Source of the DNA: UBA961 sp049317525
GTDB taxonomy: Bacteria; Bacteroidota; Ignavibacteria; Kapaibacteriales; UBA961
Length of the DNA stretch: 64,000 nt
Direction: 5' to 3'
Assembly: GCA_049317525.1 (NCBI GenBank)
Contig: JBMOIC010000014.1
Span: 6,120 to 70,119 of the forward strand
The translations under genes and the position numbers were made by a program. Positions 9,212 to 17,776 of this stretch are shown here, piece by piece. The notes beneath the pieces were generated by a model. That model was not told the origin of the DNA and did no database searches. It saw only the letters and a program-made list of their open reading frames with translations. Position 1 is the first letter of the stretch, and the number at the start of each line of letters is the position of its first letter.

Positions 9212-12200
9212 ATGTATACATGTAGAAAAGATCTTTATAACAAATGCATCATACTGTTCATATGTTTTTATGCATGTATATCTAGCATCAATGCTCAAAA
9301 TATTAGGGATAATTGGTTTTTTGGAAATAGGGCTGCTGTAAATTTTTCTAATATAAATCCCAAAGCATTAAATAACTCTGCAATGGTGGCACCGGAAGGT
9401 TGCGCAACACTCAATGATAGCACTGGTACATTATTATGCTATTCTGATGGCAATTCTATATGGAATGCAAATCATATCATCATAAATGGTAATAGCTTTC
9501 TGGGAGGAAATCCGTCTGGAGCTCAAAATATTCAAATCATACCTTATCCAGGCAAATCATCTCAATATGTATTTGTTTATATAAAAGGATCTGCTGAAAA
9601 TCCTCCGATGAGTCTTTGGTATACCGTTTATGATTCAATTTCAACAAATAATGCTATTCAAATTATTCCGCCTACACTGTTATATGAGAATATCACAGAA
9701 AAGTTAGTTGTTATAGAAAATAATATAGGAAGTGGTTATTGGATTTTTACCCATGGTTTTGCGGATAATAATTATTTAGCGTTTCAGTTAACAAATACTG
9801 GTATATCTAAAAGTCCTATTATATCTACTGGAAGCTATAATTTTAAATCAAGTAAGTGGAATGCAAGCGGAGTAATGAAATGTTCTCATAATAGTAAAAA
9901 ACTTGCAACATGTATTAGAGGAGAATCAGATACAAGTTTTGTAGAATTAACAGATATAAATATTAGTAATGGTAAAGTAAGTAATCCCGTTTTAATTCCT
10001 TTTCCAATGTTAACCTATGGAGCCGAGTTTTCTAGAGATAATAAGTATTTATATATAAGCTGTGGACTATCAACTAAAAAAGGGATTTTATATCAAGTAG
10101 ATATTGGATCTAGTACTTTTAATAAAACAGAAATTTATAATTCCCCCACAGAATGGTTTGGACAATTGCAATTAGGTAATGATTGTAAAATATATTTAGC
10201 CAAACAATCTTCTGAGTCCTTAGGCACAATAACTAATCCTTCTGGTACAGGGCCAAGCTGTGGCTTTTTGATAAGTGGATTGGTATTGTCTCCCGGTACT
10301 TCTGCATTAGGCTTACCAACTTTTATTCAAACAAATTCATCAATTATTTCAAATTCTATACGATATTCTTCTGACAATATCTTTGACAGTGTACAGTTCT
10401 CAATTCAATATCCAAATGCAACAAATTATTATTGGGATTTTGGAGATCCTTCCTCTGGTTCACAAAATGTTTCTAGCGAGAATCTGCCAAAACATGTATT
10501 CAATAGATCAGGGTCTTATTATGTAAAAGTATATCTAAGTGGACCATGTGGATTTGATACATTATATCAATTACTTGAGATTAAAAGTAAAAAGACTCTT
10601 ATCGTTAATTCGAATTCTGCAGTATTAGATATTGTATCAAATACATGCAATTCACACCTAATAGTTAAAGAGTCTTGGCCATTTATCAAGGGCGATTTGG
10701 TTCTGCTTATTCAGATGAAAGGTGCTGAAATTGATTCTTTATATCCACAAAAAAAAGATGGTTATCCACATCAACTTCATGGTGCAGGACTATTTGAATA
10801 TGCTAGAATTAGCTCTGTAAATGGTAATACCATATATCTTCAACAAAGATTACAACAATCGTGGAATGACACATTATCATGGAAACAAACTTCTGTTCAA
10901 TTGGTAAAAGTTTTCGAAAAAGATAATTATACATTAAATCAATCTGTTAATTGCGCAGTGTATGATGGAGAAAAAGGAGGGATAATCTCTATCTATGTAC
11001 ATGATACTCTTACATTATACTCAAATATATCTGCTAATGGTGTAGGTTTTAGAAGCCCTCCTTATAATAATTCAATTACTATTTCTGAATATTCTAATGA
11101 CTCTTTTATCTCTTCACTATCACAATATGGTTCTAGAAAAGGAGAATCAATCATAGCAGATTCCTTTATTGGTGATTATACAAAAGGTAAAATGAATCTT
11201 GCTAATGCCGGTGGAGGCGGAAATGCCCTCAATGCCGGCGGAGGCGGTGGAGCCCAATATGGAAATGGTGGAAATGGTGGATTTGGTTGGAAAGATACTG
11301 TCAATAAATCAAATAATATTAATGAGTTAAGTGCAGGATTAGGTGGAGTAAATGGTTATATATCACAAAATGATGTTCTACCATTTTATTCACAATCTTT
11401 TGGACAAAGGGCTTTTCTTGGCGGTGGTGGGGGAGCTGGTTTTTCTCCAATTAATACGGCATCTGGACAACCCACCAGCGGTGTTGGTGGAGGTATAATA
11501 TTTGTAAGAGCTAAAACTATTATTGTAAAAAATCAGAATGTTTTGATTGAAGCTAATGGGAAAGCAGGATACCCTTCAAATAAAGGAGGAGCCTCTGGTG
11601 GTGGTGGTGGTGGCTATATCCATATTCAAGCAGATACTATCATAGGAAATATTCAATGCTCTGTTCAAGGTGGTAATGGAGGCGATAATAGATCTGCTAA
11701 GGACTTAGGACAATATGCCCCAGGTGGTGGTGGTGGTGGTGGGATTATACTCACAAATTCATCTAGTAATGCAGTTTCTATTATAGCACAAGTAGATGGT
11801 GGTAAAAAAGGCATTTGTACTAATTTTTCTGATTCTTTTGGAGCTCAAGATGGAAACAAAGGCATAATAAAGAATGATGCAAGCCTATTTGATGAATCTC
11901 TCAATTCTGTTTCAGAATACTCCCCTACTTTACCGAATGAATACTATATAATTGACTCTATTCATCAAGATAATGATAGAATAACTCTAAAGAAACCATA
12001 TCAATTATGCATGGGAAATAAGATTCTCATTATGCAGTTAAATTCAAGTGATAGTTGGCTTATAAGTGGAACAGGCAAACAATTTGGCCAGCTTTTATCC
12101 AGAGGATCTGCTGGTAATTATGAGTTTGCGAGAGTAAAAGCTGTAGAAGGCAATACGATCATTTTAGATAAACCAATAGTAAAAAACTATAGAAATTATA

Positions 12201-13447
12201 TAAGTAGATTAGGTATTACTGTTTCATCATTTGTTATTAATGTACCCGAATTCGAAAATCTTTCAATTAATCAACCATTAACAGGAAATCCATGGACAGG
12301 AAATAATGGTAATGGAGGGGTTTTGGCACTAAGTGTAAAAAATACTTTAACTCTTAATGCACCTATTCATATGAATGGCAAAGGTTTTAGAGGAGGAATA
12401 GGACTCAAAAGTCCAATATGTCTAGATTCTCATATTATTGATCTATTTGGAGTTAAAGACTCTTCTTTATATGCTCAAAAAGGTGAAGGCATAAGCAATA
12501 GTGGCTGGGATATAATAAGCAATGTACATTATGCTGGAAAAGGTGCCATTGTAAATGGTGGTGGCGGTGGAAATAATCATAATGGTGGTGGTGGTGGTGG
12601 TTCTAATTTGGGATGTGGTGGAAATGGAGGTTGGGGCTGGAATTCGATAACAATTAATGATAATAAACTTTCTGGAGGAATAGGTGGATGGCCTTTCTCT
12701 AAAGCTATGATCAATAATGAGCGAGTTGTTTTTATGGGTGGTGGTGGCGGTGCAGGCCATACAAATGATCTAAATGGTAGCTATGGTGCAAATGGTGGTG
12801 GTATTATTATCATACAAGCCAAAACTATTCAAGGAAATAATCAGACTATTTCAGCTAATGGATTACATGCAAAAGATGCCGATTATGATGGCTCCGGTGG
12901 AGGTGGTGCGGCAGGTTCTATAATATTAGATTGTCAAGATATTCAATCTCATCTCTTCTTAGAAACCATGGGTGGTAATGGAGGAAACACGAATATACAT
13001 TTTGATGGTCCTGGTGGAGGTGGAGGTGGTGGATTTATTGGATTTACCTCACAAACATTGCCAAACAATATTAGTGTCAATGTAAATGGTGGATATTCTG
13101 GAAGACATCTCTTTGATAGATATGGTTCCGAAGATGGATGTTCCGGAACAGTAGTTTCTGATATTGTTTTATACGGTGATAAACCAACGAATATTAATAT
13201 CCATAATGATGATATATCCAATATTCAGATTTTACAAACTGATAAAAGCATTCAAGTGGTAAATCTACCAATTCATAGCTCGATCGAATGTTTTGATATA
13301 TTAGGAAAAGAGTGGCTTCTACATACAAATGTTCAATCAAGAGATTTTAATATTTCTACAGAGCAATTTCCCCATGGAGTATACTATCTTGTTATTTCAC
13401 ATAATGGCTTGATACATAATTCACATCCATTTTGCATCATTAAGTAA
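9212..13447 (+). CDS. Large glycine-rich T9SS surface protein with PKD domain
   Basis: A 1411-residue secreted protein. Order: signal peptide (residues 1-28, ending SSINAQ); an N-terminal region of about 350 residues starting NWFFGNRAAVNFS, typical of Bacteroidota beta-propeller-like surface proteins; a PKD-type Ig domain near 390-455 (YYWDFGD, GSYYVKVYLSG); two copies of a large module, each with a beta-rich part and a glycine-rich part (GGGGG blocks); and a C-terminal T9SS sorting-type domain over the last 85 residues (FDILGKEW, FPHGVYYLVI). It is probably exported through T9SS and fixed to the cell surface. The glycine-rich part recalls AgmC-like proteins of myxobacteria, but I assign no function. 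The methyltransferase gene starts 5 nt downstream. Confidence 0.8.
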   Translation: MYTCRKDLYNKCIILFICFYACISSINAQNIRDNWFFGNRAAVNFSNINPKALNNSAMVAPEGCATLNDSTGTLLCYSDGNSIWNANHIIINGNSFLGGNPSGAQNIQIIPYPGKSSQYVFVYIKGSAENPPMSLWYTVYDSISTNNAIQIIPPTLLYENITEKLVVIENNIGSGYWIFTHGFADNNYLAFQLTNTGISKSPIISTGSYNFKSSKWNASGVMKCSHNSKKLATCIRGESDTSFVELTDINISNGKVSNPVLIPFPMLTYGAEFSRDNKYLYISCGLSTKKGILYQVDIGSSTFNKTEIYNSPTEWFGQLQLGNDCKIYLAKQSSESLGTITNPSGTGPSCGFLISGLVLSPGTSALGLPTFIQTNSSIISNSIRYSSDNIFDSVQFSIQYPNATNYYWDFGDPSSGSQNVSSENLPKHVFNRSGSYYVKVYLSGPCGFDTLYQLLEIKSKKTLIVNSNSAVLDIVSNTCNSHLIVKESWPFIKGDLVLLIQMKGAEIDSLYPQKKDGYPHQLHGAGLFEYARISSVNGNTIYLQQRLQQSWNDTLSWKQTSVQLVKVFEKDNYTLNQSVNCAVYDGEKGGIISIYVHDTLTLYSNISANGVGFRSPPYNNSITISEYSNDSFISSLSQYGSRKGESIIADSFIGDYTKGKMNLANAGGGGNALNAGGGGGAQYGNGGNGGFGWKDTVNKSNNINELSAGLGGVNGYISQNDVLPFYSQSFGQRAFLGGGGGAGFSPINTASGQPTSGVGGGIIFVRAKTIIVKNQNVLIEANGKAGYPSNKGGASGGGGGGYIHIQADTIIGNIQCSVQGGNGGDNRSAKDLGQYAPGGGGGGGIILTNSSSNAVSIIAQVDGGKKGICTNFSDSFGAQDGNKGIIKNDASLFDESLNSVSEYSPTLPNEYYIIDSIHQDNDRITLKKPYQLCMGNKILIMQLNSSDSWLISGTGKQFGQLLSRGSAGNYEFARVKAVEGNTIILDKPIVKNYRNYISRLGITVSSFVINVPEFENLSINQPLTGNPWTGNNGNGGVLALSVKNTLTLNAPIHMNGKGFRGGIGLKSPICLDSHIIDLFGVKDSSLYAQKGEGISNSGWDIISNVHYAGKGAIVNGGGGGNNHNGGGGGGSNLGCGGNGGWGWNSITINDNKLSGGIGGWPFSKAMINNERVVFMGGGGGAGHTNDLNGSYGANGGGIIIIQAKTIQGNNQTISANGLHAKDADYDGSGGGGAAGSIILDCQDIQSHLFLETMGGNGGNTNIHFDGPGGGGGGGFIGFTSQTLPNNISVNVNGGYSGRHLFDRYGSEDGCSGTVVSDIVLYGDKPTNINIHNDDISNIQILQTDKSIQVVNLPIHSSIECFDILGKEWLLHTNVQSRDFNISTEQFPHGVYYLVISHNGLIHNSHPFCIIK
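10591..13160 (+). repeat. Duplicated module of about 430 codons inside the glycine-rich surface protein
   Basis: Copy A (about 10591-11910) and copy B (about 11935-13160) share the same order of elements: an N-terminal strand region (KGDLVLLIQMKG versus MGNKILIMQLNS), FEYARISSVNGNTIYL versus YEFARVKAVEGNTIIL, a GGIISIYVHDTLTL versus GGVLALSVKNTLTL segment with an ANGVGFR or MNGKGFR follow-up, then glycine-rich blocks coded by GGT/GGA runs. The copies are diverged, so the duplication is old. Confidence 0.75.
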
Positions 13448-13452
13448 GATTT

Positions 13453-14301
13453 ATGAAAGAGACAATACACGGAAACAAAAAAAGAATCAAATTTATATCA
13501 GAATGCTTAAACAGATTTAAACCTGTTTCTGTATTAGATATTGGCTGTGGAAATGGTATTTTTTTAACAATTCCCTTAGCACAACAATTCAAGAATATTA
13601 CTTTTTGTGGAATTGATTCAGATGAACCAACTATTGCATTAGCAAAAAACAACAATGAATTAAAGAACTTATCATACTATACAAATGATGAGTTTTTACG
13701 TCATAACAAATATGATTTAATCATAGCCTCTGAAGTTATTGAACATGTAGAAGAACCGCATCAGTTTTTACTGTGGACAAAAACTCATCTGTCTGAACAT
13801 GGTTATATTATCATCACAACTCCTAATGGTTATGGTTGTTTCGAATTCACCACTTTTTTTGAAACAATTCTAGACTTAACAGGAATAATGAAATTGTTAA
13901 GTTCTTTACCTTTCTTATCCTCTCTCAAAGTTGGGAATTCATATACAAATAATGATATACAAGAAAAGCAACATGATACATTAGCAATAAGCCCGCATGT
14001 TAATTTCTTTAGCTATCGAAAATTAAAAAAGGTATTTGCAGAAAGCGGATTAATTGAAAAAATGTATAAACCACGATCAATGTTCGGAGGTTTAGGATTT
14101 AATCAATTGTTTAGATCGGAGTCTGTGCTAGAATGGAATGCATCAATATCAGATTCAATGCCAAGACAAATAGTGAGTGGCTGGATGTTTGTGTTAGAAA
14201 ATAATCCAGATTTTTCACCTAATACAACAACTGTATACAAGCGTAGTCTGAATGAACAATTTCGCCGATGGTTAACTGCTAAACGTTGGAATATTATATA
14301 A
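13453..14301 (+). CDS. Class I SAM-dependent methyltransferase
   Basis: A 282-residue soluble methyltransferase. Motif I is VLDIGCGNGIFL (about residues 29-40), the acidic ribose-binding residue is in FCGIDSDE, and IIASEVIEHVEEP is the motif II/post-motif typical of UbiG/BioC-like enzymes. The C-terminal 130 residues are not conserved in the common families, so the substrate is unknown. The gene follows the surface protein by 5 nt and could be read from the same transcript. Its end overlaps the convergent peroxiredoxin gene by 8 nt. Confidence 0.75.
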   Translation: MKETIHGNKKRIKFISECLNRFKPVSVLDIGCGNGIFLTIPLAQQFKNITFCGIDSDEPTIALAKNNNELKNLSYYTNDEFLRHNKYDLIIASEVIEHVEEPHQFLLWTKTHLSEHGYIIITTPNGYGCFEFTTFFETILDLTGIMKLLSSLPFLSSLKVGNSYTNNDIQEKQHDTLAISPHVNFFSYRKLKKVFAESGLIEKMYKPRSMFGGLGFNQLFRSESVLEWNASISDSMPRQIVSGWMFVLENNPDFSPNTTTVYKRSLNEQFRRWLTAKRWNII

Positions 14302-14746
14302 TATCAAACACTCTTAATGCTTCATTTACATGGTTATCAGCAGAAAATGAAGAGTTAAATATATACTTGATAATACCATGTTCATCAATACAAAAAGTAA
14401 CCCTGCCTGGTAGCAATCCAAAAAAACCATTAGGAATGCCCATAATTTCTCTTACTTTACTGGATTCATCACTTAATAGTTGATAAGGTAAAGAATTTTT
14501 CTTAATAAAAGATTGATGCGAATCCATAGAATCTGAGCTTATACCTATCACTTGAATATTATGCTTGATAAACTCTTGATAATGATCCCTAAAAGAGCAA
14601 GCTTCTTTAGTACATAAAAAAGTATCATCTTTAGGATAAAAAAACAAGACAGTCTTTTTGCCATAAAAAGAAGAACTATGCACCCAATCGCCAGATTGAT
14701 TTTGTAAACTAAATTCTGGAATAGTCATCCCTATACTTATTTTCAT
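14294..14746 (-). CDS. bcp: Thioredoxin-dependent peroxiredoxin (Bcp/PrxQ)
   Basis: A 150-residue PrxQ-type peroxiredoxin. The peroxidatic motif PxxxTxxC is intact in YPKDDTFLCTKEAC, and the second Cys five residues later is the usual resolving Cys of atypical 2-Cys PrxQ. It reduces hydrogen peroxide and organic peroxides with thioredoxin. It lies 2 nt downstream of the kinase-like gene on the same strand, so the two are probably one transcript. Confidence 0.88.
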   Translation of the reverse strand: MKISIGMTIPEFSLQNQSGDWVHSSSFYGKKTVLFFYPKDDTFLCTKEACSFRDHYQEFIKHNIQVIGISSDSMDSHQSFIKKNSLPYQLLSDESSKVREIMGIPNGFFGLLPGRVTFCIDEHGIIKYIFNSSFSADNHVNEALRVFDII

Positions 14747-14748
14747 AC

Positions 14749-15390
14749 TTAATATGTTCCATTACAATAATATAAAATAAGCCAAGAAATCCCACCAGCA
14801 ACTATTGGTATAACGATATTATCATCTACTTTTAATCTATATGCAGCTGCTTCAGCAATAGCAGCAAAAAAACTACCTGTGCTAACCGCTATAAAAAAAA
14901 GAAAGTCTAAATGGAAAATCTGCGTCCAGGTATAACAAACAATAATTCCAACGATAAAAAAGGTTATGCTCCCCTCTAAAGATTTATCAATAAACTTTGT
15001 TTTACCTATTTTTCTACCAATTAATGCTGCAAACATATCACAAAGAATAACAATCGAAAAAGCGATAATTGCAATTGTTTTTGGGAAGACAAAAACTGTT
15101 AAGACTGCAGCTATCATTACCCAAGAAGCTCCATTAAGTACTAAAGATGTTCTGTTAAGCTCATGTGGACGCATCAAATGTCCAATAATACCATGTGAAA
15201 ACGATCTAAAAGCAGGATTATAATGAATAAAAAGATCTATAATTAATGTTATGCATGTTAAAGGAAAAAGTATAGATAAGGCGGTTGGTCTATCTATAAA
15301 ATAATAGATAATTGGAATCAGCATCGAAGTTATATGAATTCCCTTTCGCTGTAATTCATTAGTATAGGTGATTTGCTGATTATTTGTCAT
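14749..15390 (-). CDS. Dolichol/phytol-kinase-like CTP-dependent membrane kinase
   Basis: A 213-residue membrane protein with about six transmembrane segments. The region ASWVMIAAVLTVFVFP, followed by DMFAALIGRKIGKTKF and KSLEGSITFF, matches the SEC59/VTE5/diacylglycerol-kinase-like family that phosphorylates polyprenols, phytol or diacylglycerol. The true substrate cannot be read from sequence. I place the start at 15390 (MTNNQQITYTNELQRKGIH), since the open frame upstream runs across the ispE start and looks non-coding. Divergent from ispE with a 35-nt gap. Confidence 0.65.
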   Translation of the reverse strand: MTNNQQITYTNELQRKGIHITSMLIPIIYYFIDRPTALSILFPLTCITLIIDLFIHYNPAFRSFSHGIIGHLMRPHELNRTSLVLNGASWVMIAAVLTVFVFPKTIAIIAFSIVILCDMFAALIGRKIGKTKFIDKSLEGSITFFIVGIIVCYTWTQIFHLDFLFFIAVSTGSFFAAIAEAAAYRLKVDDNIVIPIVAGGISWLILYYCNGTY

Positions 15391-15425
15391 TTTTGTAGAT
15401 ATAATAAAGTGTAAAGGACAAGATC

Positions 15426-16265
15426 GTGTTGCAATTATTTGCACCTGCAAAAATAAACCTTGGGCTCCAAATAATTGGAAAAAGGAATGATGGTTATCAT
15501 AATATTCACTCTCTTTTTTTCCCAATCAAAAGTATTGCAGATATTTTAACAATAGAATTAGCTCAATCTCTTACTCTAATTTGTAGTCAAGAATTAGATA
15601 TTCCTAATGAAAACAATATAGTGTGGAAAGCAGCATATTTATTAAAGCAAAGATACAATATAGACATGGGAGCTAAGATATCACTGCAAAAAAATATTCC
15701 TCATGGTGCAGGATTAGGTGGTGGAAGTTCTGATGCTGCTACAATATTAAAGGGGCTACAATTGTTATGGAATATAGATATATCACCCAAAGAACTATCC
15801 GAAATAGCATCTGAATTAGGAAGCGATGTCCCTTTCTTTTTACAAGATCATCCCGCACTTATTCAAGGAAGAGGCGAAATAGTTCATCCATTTATGTTTT
15901 CTTGTGAATGGACTATATTAATTGTATTTCCTGCAATATATTCTAATACTTCACTTGCTTATGCTGGTTTAGACACAAGTAATTTCCCCAAAATCGAAGT
16001 AAATTTTGTTGATGCTTTACAACAATCAAAAGATGATTGTTCAAAAATGAAAGATTTATTATTTAATGATTTTGAATACAGTATTTTTACACAATTTCCT
16101 GAATTAGCAGAGATAAAATCACTGTTGTATACTCAAGGTGCTTTTTTTGCTGGCATGAGCGGTAGCGGATCTACCATGTTTGGTCTATTTTTAGATCCAA
16201 CTACTGCACACAAAGCACAATCTGCTTTTCTAACATATCAATGCATGATAGCTCCATTTACATAA
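15426..16265 (+). CDS. ispE: 4-diphosphocytidyl-2-C-methyl-D-erythritol kinase
   Basis: A 279-residue GHMP kinase of the MEP isoprenoid pathway. The substrate end is APAKINLGL and the ATP-binding loop PHGAGLGGGSSDAA lies at residues 92-105; GMSGSGSTMFG is the third GHMP motif. The start is GTG at 15426 or TTG at 15429. Together with hpnC/hpnD it shows that isoprenoids are made by the MEP route. It reads toward glgA, 33 nt downstream. Confidence 0.92.
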   Translation: MLQLFAPAKINLGLQIIGKRNDGYHNIHSLFFPIKSIADILTIELAQSLTLICSQELDIPNENNIVWKAAYLLKQRYNIDMGAKISLQKNIPHGAGLGGGSSDAATILKGLQLLWNIDISPKELSEIASELGSDVPFFLQDHPALIQGRGEIVHPFMFSCEWTILIVFPAIYSNTSLAYAGLDTSNFPKIEVNFVDALQQSKDDCSKMKDLLFNDFEYSIFTQFPELAEIKSLLYTQGAFFAGMSGSGSTMFGLFLDPTTAHKAQSAFLTYQCMIAPFT

Positions 16266-16298
16266 TATAGAATTTTCAATTATCTTCACATTTTTACT

Positions 16299-17774
16299 AT
16301 GAATATTGCACTTATCAGTGCCGAAGTGTCTCCCTTCGCAAAAGAAGGTGGATTATCAGATATTGCTTCTGCATTACCAAAAGCTTGGAAAAGTTTAGGG
16401 CATAATGCAATCATTATTCTTCCCAAATATGGAGATATAGACACCGATTATTTTAAATTAGAACCATTAGACATAACAATCAGTGTCTCCATTGGGTATT
16501 GGACAGAATATGCCAGTCTTTGGAAAACAACTTTGCCCGGTAGAGATGATGTTACGGTCTATTTTATAGAGAATCAAGACTATTTTGCTAGACATGGTAT
16601 ATATGGAAATCCCGAAGGATTTGAAGATAATGATAGGCGTTTTTTGTTTTTAAGCAGAGCAAGTTTTGAGGTATGTAAGGCTATTGGATTCAAACCTGAT
16701 ATTATGCATGCACATGATTATCATACCGCAATGGTAATGCCTTTTCTTAAAATGCAGTATAAGAATGATCCTTTTTTCTATACAACTGTTGGAGTTTTAA
16801 CTCTGCATAATTTAGCATATCAAGGATGGTTTAACCCCAAAAAGATATTTGAATTAAGTGGTTGGCCTTGGCAAGAATTTTATCCTGGTAGTTTTTTTGA
16901 AATGAAGGGTCAATTCAATGCAATGAAAACTGGAATTATGTTTGCCGATAAAATAACTACAGTAAGCCCTACATATGCAAATGAAATTCGGTGGACAGAA
17001 TATGGTGAAGGATTACAAGAATATTTACATCAAAGAAGTGCAGATTTAATTGGCGTTCTTAATGGTGCGGATTATCAAGAATGGAGTCCAGAAAAGGATG
17101 CACATATAGTTATCCCTTACTCATTAAAAAATCTTGAATCAAAACAATCGAATAAAGATTTTTTACTAAGAGATTTTCAAGTTCCAGCTTATGACCTAGA
17201 ACGAGATATACCATTAGTGGGCATGGTTAGTAGATTAACAGATCAAAAAGGAATTGAATTATTAGAACAAACAATTGAAGACTTTATTAAGTATGGTGCA
17301 ATACGGCTTGCTTTACTTGGTTCTGGTGAAAAAAGATATGAGCAGTTCTTTCATTATTTGGCTAATAAGTATCCTACAAGAGTATTTGTAACTATTGGAT
17401 ATAACAATACACTTTCACATAGAATTATAGCTGGATGCGATTATCTATTGATTCCATCTCGATTTGAACCATGTGGATTAACTCAAATATATGCGATGAA
17501 ATACGGTACAATTCCAATAGTTAGGCTTACAGGTGGATTAGCAGACACTGTTAAAGAATATAATCCATCTACAAGAACTGGAGATGGATTTACATTTAAT
17601 GGCTTTAGGGCACACGAATTTTCAACTGCTTTAAGGAAAGCTTTGGCACTATATAAAACCGAATGGCACTGGGATCAAATTCGACATAATGCTATGAAAA
17701 AAGATCTTTCAGTCATGTATTCTGCACAAGAATATATAGATGTTTTTACATGGGCTTTAGAAAAAACTCACTAA
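16299..17774 (+). CDS. glgA: Glycogen synthase (ADP-glucose, GT5)
   Basis: A 491-residue GT-B glycosyltransferase. The GT5 substrate motif KEGGLSD is at residues 15-21, the N-terminal catalytic-domain segment MHAHDYHTAM is present, and the C-terminal domain holds GMVSRLTDQKG and the nucleotide-sugar motif SRFEPCGLTQIYAMKYG. It extends alpha-1,4-glucan from ADP-glucose. No other glycogen genes lie nearby. Ends 2 nt from the convergent lon stop with no terminator between. Confidence 0.9.
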   Translation: MNIALISAEVSPFAKEGGLSDIASALPKAWKSLGHNAIIILPKYGDIDTDYFKLEPLDITISVSIGYWTEYASLWKTTLPGRDDVTVYFIENQDYFARHGIYGNPEGFEDNDRRFLFLSRASFEVCKAIGFKPDIMHAHDYHTAMVMPFLKMQYKNDPFFYTTVGVLTLHNLAYQGWFNPKKIFELSGWPWQEFYPGSFFEMKGQFNAMKTGIMFADKITTVSPTYANEIRWTEYGEGLQEYLHQRSADLIGVLNGADYQEWSPEKDAHIVIPYSLKNLESKQSNKDFLLRDFQVPAYDLERDIPLVGMVSRLTDQKGIELLEQTIEDFIKYGAIRLALLGSGEKRYEQFFHYLANKYPTRVFVTIGYNNTLSHRIIAGCDYLLIPSRFEPCGLTQIYAMKYGTIPIVRLTGGLADTVKEYNPSTRTGDGFTFNGFRAHEFSTALRKALALYKTEWHWDQIRHNAMKKDLSVMYSAQEYIDVFTWALEKTH

Positions 17775-17776
17775 GA

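Noticed and set aside
9386..9405. TGGCAC and TTGC as a sigma-54 promoter
   Set aside because: The distance between the two parts is 7 nt rather than 5, and it lies inside a coding region.
11202..13040. GGTGGT runs as a microsatellite or CRISPR-like array
   Set aside because: They code for Gly in frame within one gene; there are no spacers of constant length.
12467..13221. Antisense open frames rich in Thr/Ser/Pro across the glycine-rich gene
   Set aside because: They are the reverse image of GGT/GGA runs and have no start context or family match.
14286..14483. Plus-strand open frame over the peroxiredoxin gene
   Set aside because: It is antisense to a well-supported gene and shows no family features.
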